NCBI GenBank assembly: GCA_011959925.1
Contig: BLMD01000130.1
Span: 1 to 33,230, forward strand
Direction of reading: 5' to 3'
DNA from: Lachnospiraceae bacterium
GTDB lineage: Bacteria; Bacillota; Clostridia; Lachnospirales; Lachnospiraceae
Length of the DNA stretch: 33,230 nt
Part shown: positions 25,855 to 33,230 of the stretch, piece after piece
Layout: each line of letters starts with the position of its first letter
Numbering within the stretch: the stretch's first letter is position 1
Program-made: the position numbers and the translations under genes
Notes under the pieces: model-generated
The model's database searches: none
Told to the model about the DNA's origin: nothing
What the model saw: the letters and a program-made list of their open reading frames with translations, nothing else

Positions 25855-27273
25855 ATGGCAACCACACGCATCATGCCGCTGCACACCGGCAAAGGCCGCA
25901 CCGAAAGCCAGGCGGTCAGTGACATTATCGACTATGTAGCCAACCCACAAAAGACAGACAACGGCAGGCTCGTCACCGGCTTTGCGTGTGACAGCCGGGT
26001 AGCCGACGCCGAGTTTCTGCTGGCAAAACGTGAGTACATTTCCACCACTGGACGGGTACGGGGCGCGGACGATGTGCTGGCCTACCATGTCCGGCAGTCC
26101 TTTGTCCCCGGTGAGATCACCCCGGAAGAAGCCAACCGGCTGGGCGTGGAGTTTGCAAAGCGGTTCACCAAGGGAAATCACGCCTTTGTGGTCTGCACCC
26201 ATATCGACAAATCCCATATCCATAACCACATCATCTGGAACGCAGTCAATGTGAACTGTGACCGGAAATTCCGAAACTTCTGGGGCAGCACCCGCGCGGT
26301 CCGGCGGCTGAATGATACCATCTGCGTTGAGAATGGCTATTCCATTGTAGAGGACCCAAAACCGCATGGAAAAAGCTACAACAAATGGCTGGGGGATCAG
26401 GCAAAGCCCTCCCACCGGGAACAGCTCCGCATGATGATCGACCAGGCGCTGGAACAGAAACCGGCTGACTTTGACGCTCTGTTAAAGCTGCTTGCGGAAA
26501 TGGGTTGTGAGGTGTCACGCCGGGGACAGGCAATCCGGCTCAAAGCCCCCGGCTGGAAGAATGTTGCCCGCATGGATGAAAAGCTGGGACAAGGGTACAG
26601 CGAAGATGAAATACGGGCGGTCCTTGCCGGAGAAAAGCAGCATACGCCCCGCAGAAAAGACGCGGTTTCAACTCCCACTCCCAAGGTCAATCTTCTGGTG
26701 GATATTCAGGCAAAATTGCAGGCCGGAAAAGGCGCTGGCTATGCGCGCTGGGCAAAGGTATTCAATCTGAAACAGATGGCGCAGACGATGAACTACCTCA
26801 CCGAGCATGGCCTGCTGGAATATGCAGTCTTGGAAGAAAAAGCGGCTGCTGCTACCACCCGCCACAATGAGCTGTCGGCGCAGATCAAGGCGGCGGAAAC
26901 CCGCATGGCGGAGATAGCCGTACTGCGGACCCACATCATCAATTATGTGAAAACCCGCGAGGTCTATGCGGCCTACCGCAAGGCGGGGTATTCCAAGAAA
27001 TTTTTAGCGGAACATGAAGCGGATATTCTGCTCCACAAGGCGGCAAAACAGGCATTTGACGATTTGGGTATCAAGAAGCTGCCCACCGTCAAGAGCTTGC
27101 AGGCCGAGTACGCAACATTGTTGGAAGGAAAGAAAAAAGACTATGCCGAGTACCGGCGCTCCCGCGAGGAAATGCGGGAACTGCTGGCCGCAAAAGCCAA
27201 CGTGGACCGGCTGATGGGATATGGGGAGGAACGCCAGAATGACCGGGAAAAGGAACAGGGGCAGGACCGCTGA
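25855..27273 (+). CDS. MOBP-type relaxase/mobilization nuclease
   Basis: 472 residues. The N-terminal relaxase domain has the metal-binding triad HIDKSHIHNH (His116, His121, His123, His125) and a Tyr in IIDYVANPQKT (Tyr27) that could be the nicking nucleophile. It would cut one strand at oriT and pilot it into the recipient. A helical, coiled-coil-like C-terminal half (about 300-470) is rich in Ala, Glu and Lys. ATG 25855 lies behind GGAGGGAGGA; 12 codons of upstream extension fall in the terminator and are rejected. No MobC-type accessory gene is adjacent. A stem-loop cluster with a candidate nick site begins 47 bases after its stop. Confidence 0.9.
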   Translation: MATTRIMPLHTGKGRTESQAVSDIIDYVANPQKTDNGRLVTGFACDSRVADAEFLLAKREYISTTGRVRGADDVLAYHVRQSFVPGEITPEEANRLGVEFAKRFTKGNHAFVVCTHIDKSHIHNHIIWNAVNVNCDRKFRNFWGSTRAVRRLNDTICVENGYSIVEDPKPHGKSYNKWLGDQAKPSHREQLRMMIDQALEQKPADFDALLKLLAEMGCEVSRRGQAIRLKAPGWKNVARMDEKLGQGYSEDEIRAVLAGEKQHTPRRKDAVSTPTPKVNLLVDIQAKLQAGKGAGYARWAKVFNLKQMAQTMNYLTEHGLLEYAVLEEKAAAATTRHNELSAQIKAAETRMAEIAVLRTHIINYVKTREVYAAYRKAGYSKKFLAEHEADILLHKAAKQAFDDLGIKKLPTVKSLQAEYATLLEGKKKDYAEYRRSREEMRELLAAKANVDRLMGYGEERQNDREKEQGQDR

Positions 27274-27319
27274 CGCGCCTGTTTTTTCGCATTTTCTCAC
27301 CGCCGCAGGCCGGTAAAAA

Positions 27320-27457
27320 GCGTTCCGCAGGAACGCGCAGCCACAGAATGAAATTCTGTGTTCAAAGGGGCTTGGGGAATCCCCAACAAGCAGCGCCAGG
27401 AGCCGGATGGCTATCCTGGGGCATTGCTTGCCACGTTGTCCCGCACTCTGGGACAAC
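27320..27457. other. cluster of five stem-loops with a TATCCTG motif, candidate oriT
   Basis: Hairpins in order: GCGTTCC/GGAACGC (27320-27336, perfect 7 bp), CACAGAAT/ATTCTGTG (27342-27360, perfect 8 bp), TTGGGG/CCCCAA (27372-27386), CCAGGAGCC with GGC-TA-TCCTGG (27396-27419), and GTTGTCCC/GGGACAAC (27435-27457, perfect 8 bp). TATCCTG (27412-27418 on the plus strand) matches the nick-region consensus YATCCTG of IncP/MOBP origins and lies right after the AGCC-GGAT-GGCT hairpin, beside a MOBP-type relaxase. The stretch has no gene and lies between two convergent genes, so some hairpins could also end transcription. Confidence 0.5.
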
Positions 27458-27486
27458 CCACGCACTTCGGAGGCTTGGGGTATCTG

Positions 27487-28812
27487 TCAAGGCTTGTTTT
27501 GAGCAGATAACATGACCGAAACATAAAACATCCCGTCTTTCCATTCAAAGCGGGTATCGCCGCTGTAACGCTCCACAGTCACCCGTACCGATTCCGTCCC
27601 AACGCCAAAGCCATCGTGACTGGAGGAAAGGAACCGCCCGTCATCGGACTTTGGCGGCTGGTCGCTGGTATTGTCCAGCGTCAGATAAAGGGCCTGCTTT
27701 CCCTGCTGGCGGATATGCAGGCGAATGATGCGGGGCGCTTTGGAACCGGCGCAGGCATCAATGGCGTTTTCCAGCAGGTTCCCCAAAAGGGCGCAGAACT
27801 CCGGCTGTGGGATGATGGTTTCTTCCTCCATCTGGACAGAAACCTCCATATCGGTCTGCTGCCTCACCGCCTGCTCCCCATAGTAATGCAGTACGGCATC
27901 CACCGCATAATTTTTGCAGAACCGGCGGACTGCATCCGGCGGCAGGCTTTCCCCATAGGCTTTCACATACTCCGCAACCCTGTCTATATCACCGCTCTCC
28001 ACACAGCCCTGCAATGCCTTGAAATGCTGGCGCAGATCATGGCGGGCGCGCCGGGTGTCCTCAATGCTCTTTTGCAGGATGCGGTACTGGGCGGCCTGCA
28101 TCTGCAAAAAACGGTTCTCCTGCGTCAGACGCATATTCTTTGTCAGCCCCCTTGCCATCCAGTAAAACAGCGCGTAACAAAACAGCAGCAGCGCCAGAAG
28201 CGCCAGCATCAGAACCGGATAAAACATCATAACCCGGTTTGTGTAAAGAGTGGAATATTCCTGGGGCCGCATGACAATGTTCAGGCTCAGGAACACCACC
28301 GGAAGAATCCAGAATACATACCATGTCCCCGGCATTTCAATTTCATCCAGAAGCCATCTTGCGGCATGGGTGGCCGGATACCACATAAGCCCCAGCAGCG
28401 TCCAGCAAAACAGGGCATAGGCCGCTGCCCCGCCCAGAGAAAAAACCACAGGGCCGCTTTTGGGCGAAAGCAGGGCGTCCGCCAGGACTGCCAGATTTCT
28501 CAAAGTGGAAAACGTCCCGCAGACCGCCAGAAATACGCTGACGGTTTTCCAGTAAGACAGCGTGATTGTCCGGCAGTAAAACAGGGCAGACAGCGCCAGC
28601 GAGGGAACCAGCCAGAGGTTCGTATCCCACTGGAATCTGTAACAGGCAGCGCCGCCCGCAACAGCCCACAGCAACAGAGCGGGGATTCCCCACAAAGCGA
28701 TCCGTCTGCCCTTTCCATTCAGGTGTCCTTTCATGGGCAGATAACACAAAACAGCGCCGGGGATTATAACCGAAAGCTCCAGCATAGGGCGGAGAACGGT
28801 ATCATTTCCCAT
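27487..28812 (-). CDS. AgrC-like sensor histidine kinase (HPK10, GHKL ATPase)
   Basis: 441 residues. Six or so hydrophobic segments span about 12-220, an AgrC-like polytopic sensor. A linker helix leads to the phospho-acceptor RHDLRQH (His258). The ATPase domain has the N box NLLENAIDAC (345-354) and the G box GFGVG (401-405). It is the second gene of the operon, 2 bases after the response regulator, with GGAGGG 8 bases before the ATG. In Gram-positives this class senses secreted peptides; no agrB/agrD-like genes are visible, so the signal may be foreign or encoded elsewhere. Confidence 0.9.
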   Translation of the reverse strand: MGNDTVLRPMLELSVIIPGAVLCYLPMKGHLNGKGRRIALWGIPALLLWAVAGGAACYRFQWDTNLWLVPSLALSALFYCRTITLSYWKTVSVFLAVCGTFSTLRNLAVLADALLSPKSGPVVFSLGGAAAYALFCWTLLGLMWYPATHAARWLLDEIEMPGTWYVFWILPVVFLSLNIVMRPQEYSTLYTNRVMMFYPVLMLALLALLLFCYALFYWMARGLTKNMRLTQENRFLQMQAAQYRILQKSIEDTRRARHDLRQHFKALQGCVESGDIDRVAEYVKAYGESLPPDAVRRFCKNYAVDAVLHYYGEQAVRQQTDMEVSVQMEEETIIPQPEFCALLGNLLENAIDACAGSKAPRIIRLHIRQQGKQALYLTLDNTSDQPPKSDDGRFLSSSHDGFGVGTESVRVTVERYSGDTRFEWKDGMFYVSVMLSAQNKP

Positions 28813-28814
28813 CT

Positions 28815-29549
28815 CTAATGCCCTCCTCTCATCCGGGCATAAGTAAAAGCGAGAAACTGTTCCCGCACCTCCCGGTATTTTAACCGGCTGATTGGAACCG
28901 CTGTCCCGTTTTTCAAAAGAAAACGGTCAGCCAGCAGCTCCTCCACCTGCTCGAAATTGACCAGGACGCCCCGCGTACAGTCACAGAAATAGGGATAGTC
29001 CAGCAGCAAAGCCGCAAAATCCGCCTGCCGCATGGGGACGGTTATCTTTTCCCCGCTGGTGATATGGACTTCCACACAGCGTCCGCAGTATTCCGTATGG
29101 GTAATCTGGTGAAGCAGGAGCGGCTGCTGTCCTGCCGCGCCCGGAACCATCACACACTGGTTCTGTTCCAGAAGCTTTGCCCCGCACCGGGTCAGGGCCT
29201 GTGCCAGCTTTTCATAGGAATAGGGCTTGACCAGGTAAAATGCCGCCGCCACATCATAGCTGTCCACAGCAAATTCCTTGGTGGTTGTCGTAAAGATTAG
29301 CTGGCAGGCATCGTCCTGCTCCCGGATTTTTTTCGCCGCTTCCATGCCGGTCATGCCGGACATATAAATATCCAGAAAAATCACATCAAAGGTGTCCGGG
29401 GCAAAGCCTGCAAGCAGGGCTTCGCCGCTTTCAAAAACTGCCGGGGCCGGAACCAGGACAATCCCCTGCTCCCGCGCCCAGCGGCAGATAAATTCCCGCA
29501 GTTTCCCAGCGTCTGCGGAAAGGTCGTCTGCAATGGCAATTCGCATCAT
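28815..29549 (-). CDS. LytTR-family response regulator (AgrA-like)
   Basis: 244 residues. The receiver domain (1-120) has the acidic pair Asp8/Asp9, phospho-acceptor Asp60 (IFLDIYM), TTTT near 87-90 and Lys108 (LVKPY). The LytTR DNA-binding domain (about 135-240) includes VHITSGEKITVPMRQADF, FCDCTRGVLVNFEQVEEL and the PISRLKYREVREQFL tail. It is the first gene of the kinase operon. AGGAGG lies 5-8 bases before two consecutive ATGs. It probably binds the direct repeats just upstream of its own promoter. Confidence 0.93.
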   Translation of the reverse strand: MMRIAIADDLSADAGKLREFICRWAREQGIVLVPAPAVFESGEALLAGFAPDTFDVIFLDIYMSGMTGMEAAKKIREQDDACQLIFTTTTKEFAVDSYDVAAAFYLVKPYSYEKLAQALTRCGAKLLEQNQCVMVPGAAGQQPLLLHQITHTEYCGRCVEVHITSGEKITVPMRQADFAALLLDYPYFCDCTRGVLVNFEQVEELLADRFLLKNGTAVPISRLKYREVREQFLAFTYARMRGGH

Positions 29550-29589
29550 TTTCGCCTCCTAACACAAAAGACTTCGTTTGTCAAGACCC

Positions 29590-29618
29590 ATTATACCATA
29601 TTTTCAGCGTCCTGACCT
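29590..29618 (-). promoter_or_regulatory. promoter of the LytTR regulator-kinase operon
   Basis: On the minus strand a perfect TATAAT (29595-29590) with a weak -35 AGGTCA (29618-29613) 17 bases away. The -35 box touches the first direct repeat, a layout typical of an activator-dependent promoter. Confidence 0.6.
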
Positions 29619-29652
29619 ACATCTCATGCAGATTTTTGACATCTCATGCAGA
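29619..29652. promoter_or_regulatory. pair of direct repeats, likely LytTR regulator binding site
   Basis: Two identical 14-base copies of ACATCTCATGCAGA at 29619-29632 and 29639-29652, start-to-start 20 bases (about two helix turns). AgrA/LytTR regulators bind paired direct repeats of this spacing next to -35 boxes. The pair sits between two divergent promoters. The repeat does not match the textbook AgrA sequence, so the binding call is inferred. Confidence 0.65.
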
Positions 29653-29657
29653 GCCTA

Positions 29658-29685
29658 TTGACAAGAACGGGAAAAACGCTATGCT
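29658..29685 (+). promoter_or_regulatory. promoter of the receiver-like protein / surface protein operon
   Basis: TTGACA (29658-29663), a 16-base spacer and TATGCT (29680-29685). The -35 box begins 6 bases after the second direct repeat ends. Confidence 0.6.
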
Positions 29686-29693
29686 AAATATAT

Positions 29694-29723
29694 AACCGAT
29701 TCCTTAAAAGGGTCGGTTTTTTT
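29694..29723 (+). terminator. leader terminator/attenuator-like hairpin
   Basis: AACCGA (29694-29699) pairs with TCGGTT (29713-29718), with TCC/GGG inside, followed by seven T. It lies between the promoter and the first gene, so it would end most transcripts early unless something overrides it. No alternative pairing partner was found by eye. Confidence 0.7.
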
Positions 29724-29769
29724 GATGCCATTTTTTCATTTTTATATACTGCGGAAAGGAGGAGCCGGA

Positions 29770-30168
29770 TTGAGGATTGCACTTTATAATGAAAACCCCG
29801 GAGAGCTGAAAGCGCTGGCAGGGCAGCTTGACCGGTGCGCCAGGGAATACCTGCGTTTTGCGGAGATCGTCCCCTATGCCAGACAGGAGGATTTTTGCAG
29901 CATGGTGCGGGACGGGCCGGATTTTGACCTGTTTGTTGTGGCGCAGGACGGCACGTTCAGCCTGGAGGTGGTGGAACTGCTGCGGGAGGAACGGCCAAAG
30001 GCGCGGATTTTCTGGTTTTCTGACCTGGACTTCGCCCTGCGCGCCTACCGCTACAACGCGGACTGGTTTGGGCGAAAGCCTGTTGCCCTGCCCGCCATGC
30101 AGAAAGCCTTTGGGCAGCTTCTGCGCCGCAGAGGGCAGCTTATGACACAAAACACAAATGCTTTGTGA
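29770..30168 (+). CDS. degenerate receiver-like protein
   Basis: 132 residues (MRIALYNENPGELKALAGQL...). The alternating strands and helices resemble a response-regulator receiver domain: an RIALYNENP first strand, FDLFVVAQDG where the phospho-Asp strand would be, ARIFWFSD as the fourth strand and DWFGRKPV in place of the K-P loop. The acidic pair after strand 1 and the central Asp appear to be missing, so it is probably a pseudo-receiver that cannot be phosphorylated. The start is TTG 29770 with AAAGGAGGAG just upstream; a longer frame opens in the attenuator T tract. It lies between the LytTR-controlled promoter and the surface protein gene. Confidence 0.6.
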   Translation: MRIALYNENPGELKALAGQLDRCAREYLRFAEIVPYARQEDFCSMVRDGPDFDLFVVAQDGTFSLEVVELLREERPKARIFWFSDLDFALRAYRYNADWFGRKPVALPAMQKAFGQLLRRRGQLMTQNTNAL

Positions 30169-30272
30169 GCCGCCCGTCCCAAAACCAAAAAGCGCCTGCC
30201 CAGGGCGCGGGGTTCATCCAGGCACAGGGAATTGAGAACCATACATTTTTCAAAATATCAGGAGGGCATTTT

Positions 30273-33230
30273 ATGAGAAACAAGTTAAGGAGGCCGCTGG
30301 CGTTCCTGCTGTCTGCGGTGATGATCGTCACCATGTCAGGAACTCCGGTTCATGCGGTGGCAGACAGAGGACAGCCGGAAACCGGGCTGTGCGAACACCA
30401 CACCGCGCATACGGACGATTGCGGCTATACGGAAGAAACGCCGGGAACACCATGCGGCCACGAACACACAGAAGATTGCTATATTGAAGTGACCGAGTGC
30501 GTCCACGAGCATACGCCGGAATGTTACCCAGAGGAAACAGAGGACAGCGTATCGGACAACGAGGCTACCCCGGCAAATGCAGAGGAACGGGAGCCGGAAA
30601 ACTGCCCCCATATCTGCGATGGGGAAAGCGGCTGTATTACGGAAAAATTAGACTGCCGGCATGAGCATGACAGCGAGTGCGGCTACACCGAAAGTACGCC
30701 GGGAACACCATGCACCTATGTGTGTGAAATCTGCAATCCGCAGGACAGCGGCGAAGCCGACGAGGAACCGGAAACAGGAATCATCAAACAAGAGCAATGC
30801 TCTTGTTTGACCCTCTGTACAGAGGGTCAAATCAATCCTGACTGCCCGGTCTGCGGCGCAGAGGATGCCGGCCTGTCGGACTGCAAAGGGAAAGCTGAAA
30901 AAGAAGATACAAAACAGCCGGAAGATACCGGCATCTGCAAGCATCATCAGGAACATGACGATGCCTGCGGCTACCAGCCGGAATCGGAGGACAGTGAAGG
31001 AAGTCCGTGTACTTATGAGTGCCGTATCTGCCCCATTGAGGACTTGATCGCCGCCCTGCCGGATAAAGTGACGGAGGATAATGCGGACGAGGTGCGGGGG
31101 CAGCTTGACGAAATCCTCGCTTTGTTTTCAGTGCTGACAGAGGACGAACAGGAGCAGATCGACCTTTCCCGCTGCTACGAACTGCAAGGGGCGCTGGACG
31201 GGGCCAACGATCCTGCCCCAATAACGGAATCTGTCGAGTATCAAGAGGCGTCCTGGGACGGCAGCCAAGTGACCTATGAGAGCAAGACCGAAACCTGTAC
31301 CCTCGTTGAAAACAGCGCCGAGGCGGTCACATGGACTGCGGGCTGGTATGCAGTCAGCGGCAACGTCACCATTTCCGAACCCATCACCGTCAACGGGGAG
31401 GTACACCTGATCCTGACGAACGGCTGCACCCTCACAGCGGAAAAGGGCATTGTGGTGACCACCGGCAACAGCCTGACCATCTACGCCCAGTCTGGCGGCA
31501 CCGGGACGCTGACAGCCACCGGCACGGCAGATAGCAACAACGCCAGCGCGGGCATCGGCGGCAGCACCGCATCGGTTGACAGCGGCACAATCACAATTCA
31601 CGGCGGCGTGATTAACGCTATTGGAGGAGTAAGCAGCATTGGGGATGGTGCCGCAGGCATCGGCGGCGGCACTGTCAGGAATGGGAACGGCGGCAGTAGC
31701 GGCACGGTCACCATTTATGGCGGCACGGTCACTGCCAATAGCGGCACGGGGAACATCTCTGGCGCAGGGATAGGCGGCGGTGGTAGCCAACAAGGTACCG
31801 GTGGGACTGGCGACAACATCACCATCTATGGCGGCAGCGTCACAGCGGCGTCCACTGGCATACAATCTGGCGGCGCGGGCATCGGCGGCGGTGGCGGTTT
31901 TACGGGCGGAGGTGCCGGCAGCAATATCCAAATTTATGGCGGCACAATAAACGCCACAGGCAGCGAAGGCGGTGCGGGCATTGGCGGCGGCGGTGGGTAC
32001 TATTCCAGCTACACATTGGGGGACACGACTTTCGGTAGCGGTTGTACCGGCGGCACCGGCAGCGTCACCATTACCGGCGGCATTGTGGACGCCACAGGCG
32101 GCGCGGGGAACTCCAGCGGCGATTACGCGGGCGCTCCCATTGGCAACGGCGGGAACACAACTGCAACGGCAACCGTTGACAAAACCACCGCCATCGTGTT
32201 TGAGAACGGCACGGGGACTGTCTGCGGCGATGTGACCCTGGACGGGAGCTATACTGTCCCTGGGGACTATACGCTGAACATCCCCGTTGGGGCCAGCCTG
32301 TCCGGTAGCGGCACATTAAGCGGCGGCAGTGCGTTCACCACCGAAAATCTGACGGCGGATATGATCTCTGTCCCCACCAATCTCTATTATGACGGGAAGG
32401 ACAGGACGGAGTATCTGACAACCGAGCTGTCCGGCGAGCTGGACAAAGGCATTACGATTTGCGGCCAGACCTTTACGGTCAGCGGCTGGACATTGGCGGT
32501 TGCAAAGACAGACGACCTGACCTATACCGCCACTTATACAAACAACAACGATAATACAAATACGTTCACGAAAACCATCACGCTCCAGAAGTCCGGCACC
32601 GACCTGACCAGTGAGGGCAAGGTGCAAACCTACAAAGGCGATACCCTAACCAAAGACTTCACCGCCAGCGACACCATCACCGTCAAGGCCACACCCACCG
32701 CAACCGGGGAGGCTCCGGCCAAAGCGGCGGCACGTCTGAGGGGTAATCCTACTGCGGGACAAATGGCGGTGTTTGTGGGTGATACGCAGGTGTCCGCTCC
32801 CGCAGACAAAGGTGCGGACGGCGCCTACACCATGACCGTCAGCGCCGCCGATGTGCTGGTTGCGGCAGGAGGCCCAGGTACGGGAATCACCCTGACGGCG
32901 AAATTCGTGGGGAATAACAATATGGCGGACGCGGCAGGGACGGTGCCAGTCAACATCACCGCCGCGGCGAGGGTAGAAAAGGACAGCACCACCTCTTATG
33001 TGGACAAAAACGGTTTAAATACTGTGTTCGCTTATAATAGCGGCTATGAGGACGCAACGGTTACGTTGCTGGACGATTTGACGAATACGGACTACGCAAA
33101 TCGTCCCAAGATCGACATCCGTTGCACCCTGAACCTGAATGGGCATACCCTCCGTTCAGATCTTTCCAGCGTTCCGACGCTCGAAGTCAGCGCTAACGGA
33201 AATGTGACCATTGCGGGAAGCGGAGAAATT
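30273..33230 (+). CDS. giant secreted Cys/His-rich, Gly-repeat surface protein (3' truncated by window end)
   Basis: The frame stays open for 986 codons to the last base, with no stop in the window. A signal peptide covers about 1-30 (MRNKLRRPLAFLLSAVMIVT, then VHAVA). Residues 40-255 hold repeated C-x-H-x-H-x3-C units (Cys61-Cys69, Cys76-Cys84, Cys128-Cys136; longer variants Cys40-Cys50 and Cys222-Cys232), two CTYxCxIC units (147-154, 246-253) and CPVC. A short acidic helical stretch follows (about 254-310). Residues about 340-640 form a beta-solenoid-like region with repeated GAGIGGGG and ITIYGGTVTA units. Beta-sandwich-like modules (about 690-920) come next, and a new beta-helix-like segment begins at the edge. 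GGAGG lies 7 bases before ATG. It is probably a cell-surface adhesin or barrier protein of the element; a wall anchor, if any, lies beyond the window. Confidence 0.88.
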   Translation, partial: MRNKLRRPLAFLLSAVMIVTMSGTPVHAVADRGQPETGLCEHHTAHTDDCGYTEETPGTPCGHEHTEDCYIEVTECVHEHTPECYPEETEDSVSDNEATPANAEEREPENCPHICDGESGCITEKLDCRHEHDSECGYTESTPGTPCTYVCEICNPQDSGEADEEPETGIIKQEQCSCLTLCTEGQINPDCPVCGAEDAGLSDCKGKAEKEDTKQPEDTGICKHHQEHDDACGYQPESEDSEGSPCTYECRICPIEDLIAALPDKVTEDNADEVRGQLDEILALFSVLTEDEQEQIDLSRCYELQGALDGANDPAPITESVEYQEASWDGSQVTYESKTETCTLVENSAEAVTWTAGWYAVSGNVTISEPITVNGEVHLILTNGCTLTAEKGIVVTTGNSLTIYAQSGGTGTLTATGTADSNNASAGIGGSTASVDSGTITIHGGVINAIGGVSSIGDGAAGIGGGTVRNGNGGSSGTVTIYGGTVTANSGTGNISGAGIGGGGSQQGTGGTGDNITIYGGSVTAASTGIQSGGAGIGGGGGFTGGGAGSNIQIYGGTINATGSEGGAGIGGGGGYYSSYTLGDTTFGSGCTGGTGSVTITGGIVDATGGAGNSSGDYAGAPIGNGGNTTATATVDKTTAIVFENGTGTVCGDVTLDGSYTVPGDYTLNIPVGASLSGSGTLSGGSAFTTENLTADMISVPTNLYYDGKDRTEYLTTELSGELDKGITICGQTFTVSGWTLAVAKTDDLTYTATYTNNNDNTNTFTKTITLQKSGTDLTSEGKVQTYKGDTLTKDFTASDTITVKATPTATGEAPAKAAARLRGNPTAGQMAVFVGDTQVSAPADKGADGAYTMTVSAADVLVAAGGPGTGITLTAKFVGNNNMADAAGTVPVNITAAARVEKDSTTSYVDKNGLNTVFAYNSGYEDATVTLLDDLTNTDYANRPKIDIRCTLNLNGHTLRSDLSSVPTLEVSANGNVTIAGSGEI
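30785..30831. repeat. two abutting inverted repeats inside the surface protein gene
   Basis: An 11-bp stem (CAAACAAGAGC 30785-30795, GCTCTTGTTTG 30799-30809) with a 3-base loop is followed by a perfect 26-base palindrome at 30806-30831 (half-site TTTGACCCTCTGT). The two share TTTG. Both lie in frame within the Cys-rich coding region and introduce no stop. Confidence 0.9.

Larger units (their letters stand above)
22455..33230 (+). mobile_element. left part of an integrative/mobilizable element inserted at the 3' end of rpsI (right end outside the window)
   Basis: From the end of rpsI onward the codon choice shifts to GCC/GGC/CTG/CCG-rich and the gene content changes to an AbiE pair, a relaxase, a LytTR two-component system and a giant surface protein, all typical accessory cargo of gut Firmicutes elements. 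No integrase, coupling protein or conjugation genes are visible, so they must lie further right or the element uses a helper. The left boundary is inferred from the composition break inside rpsI and from the known use of the rpsI 3' end by some Firmicutes elements. The second attachment site cannot be seen. Confidence 0.65.

Noticed and set aside
27616-28818. 400-codon plus-strand frame opposite the histidine kinase
   Set aside because: Its product is a His/Gln/Pro-rich mix with no motif, and the kinase on the minus strand has clear H, N and G boxes.
31128-31931. 267-codon minus-strand Ala/Asp/Gly-rich frame in the glycine-repeat region
   Set aside because: It is the reverse reading of GGC/ACC-rich repeats; the plus frame is continuous with a signal peptide and ribosome binding site.

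Overview
The window looks like chromosome from a spore-forming, Gram-positive Clostridia, most like Lachnospiraceae. The evidence is the strong AGGAGG-type ribosome binding sites, frequent TTG starts, TTGACA/TATAAT promoters, an SpmA gene, a clostridial-type NADP glutamate dehydrogenase, and the Bacillus/Clostridia block yaaO-yaaR-holB-ricT-yabB-rsmI. At about 22.45 kb the native chromosome gives way to an integrative/mobilizable element that continues past the right edge.

Layout. (1) 1-5.4 kb: the tail of an unknown gene, then two tandem secreted beta-helix proteins that are clear paralogues but end in different modules (F5/8C versus FN3 plus two Ig-like domains). (2) 5.4-8.8 kb: a tRNA-Lys(CTT) gene, a HAD phosphatase, and a divergent pair trmB / DacF-like D,D-carboxypeptidase with back-to-back promoters. 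(3) 8.86-16.6 kb: one long co-directional operon behind a perfect-consensus promoter. Its first two genes are an AbiE-like toxin-antitoxin pair whose antitoxin gene is frameshifted at a run of seven G. It continues into a class III PLP decarboxylase, a guanylate-kinase-like gene, yaaR, holB, ricT, a TrmN6-type methyltransferase and rsmI. (4) 16.6-21.4 kb: a DUF885 lipoprotein peptidase on the minus strand, an SpmA with an extra internal loop and no SpmB beside it, a decayed AAA-ATPase-like remnant, and gdhA. (5) 21.4-22.5 kb: rplM-rpsI with promoter, long leader and terminator.

(6) 22.45-33.2 kb: the mobile element. The 3' end of rpsI differs in composition from the rest of the gene and is the likely attachment site. 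The cargo starts with a second, intact AbiEi/AbiEii pair. A truncated zinc-finger ORF, a YhcG/DUF1016 nuclease and a small zinc-ribbon protein follow. Next comes a MOBP-type relaxase, followed by a 140-bp cluster of five stem-loops that contains a TATCCTG sequence, a candidate oriT. A minus-strand LytTR response regulator and AgrC-like kinase come next. Their control region also drives, divergently and through an apparent attenuator, a degenerate receiver-like protein and a very large secreted Cys/His-rich and glycine-repeat surface protein that is open to the end of the window (986 codons visible, no stop).

How it fits together: the element appears to combine phage defence (AbiE, possibly YhcG), mobilization (relaxase, putative oriT) and a density- or signal-controlled surface protein. 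No integrase, coupling protein or type IV secretion gene is visible, so these must lie to the right or be supplied in trans. All functional assignments come from reading motifs by eye, without database searches.
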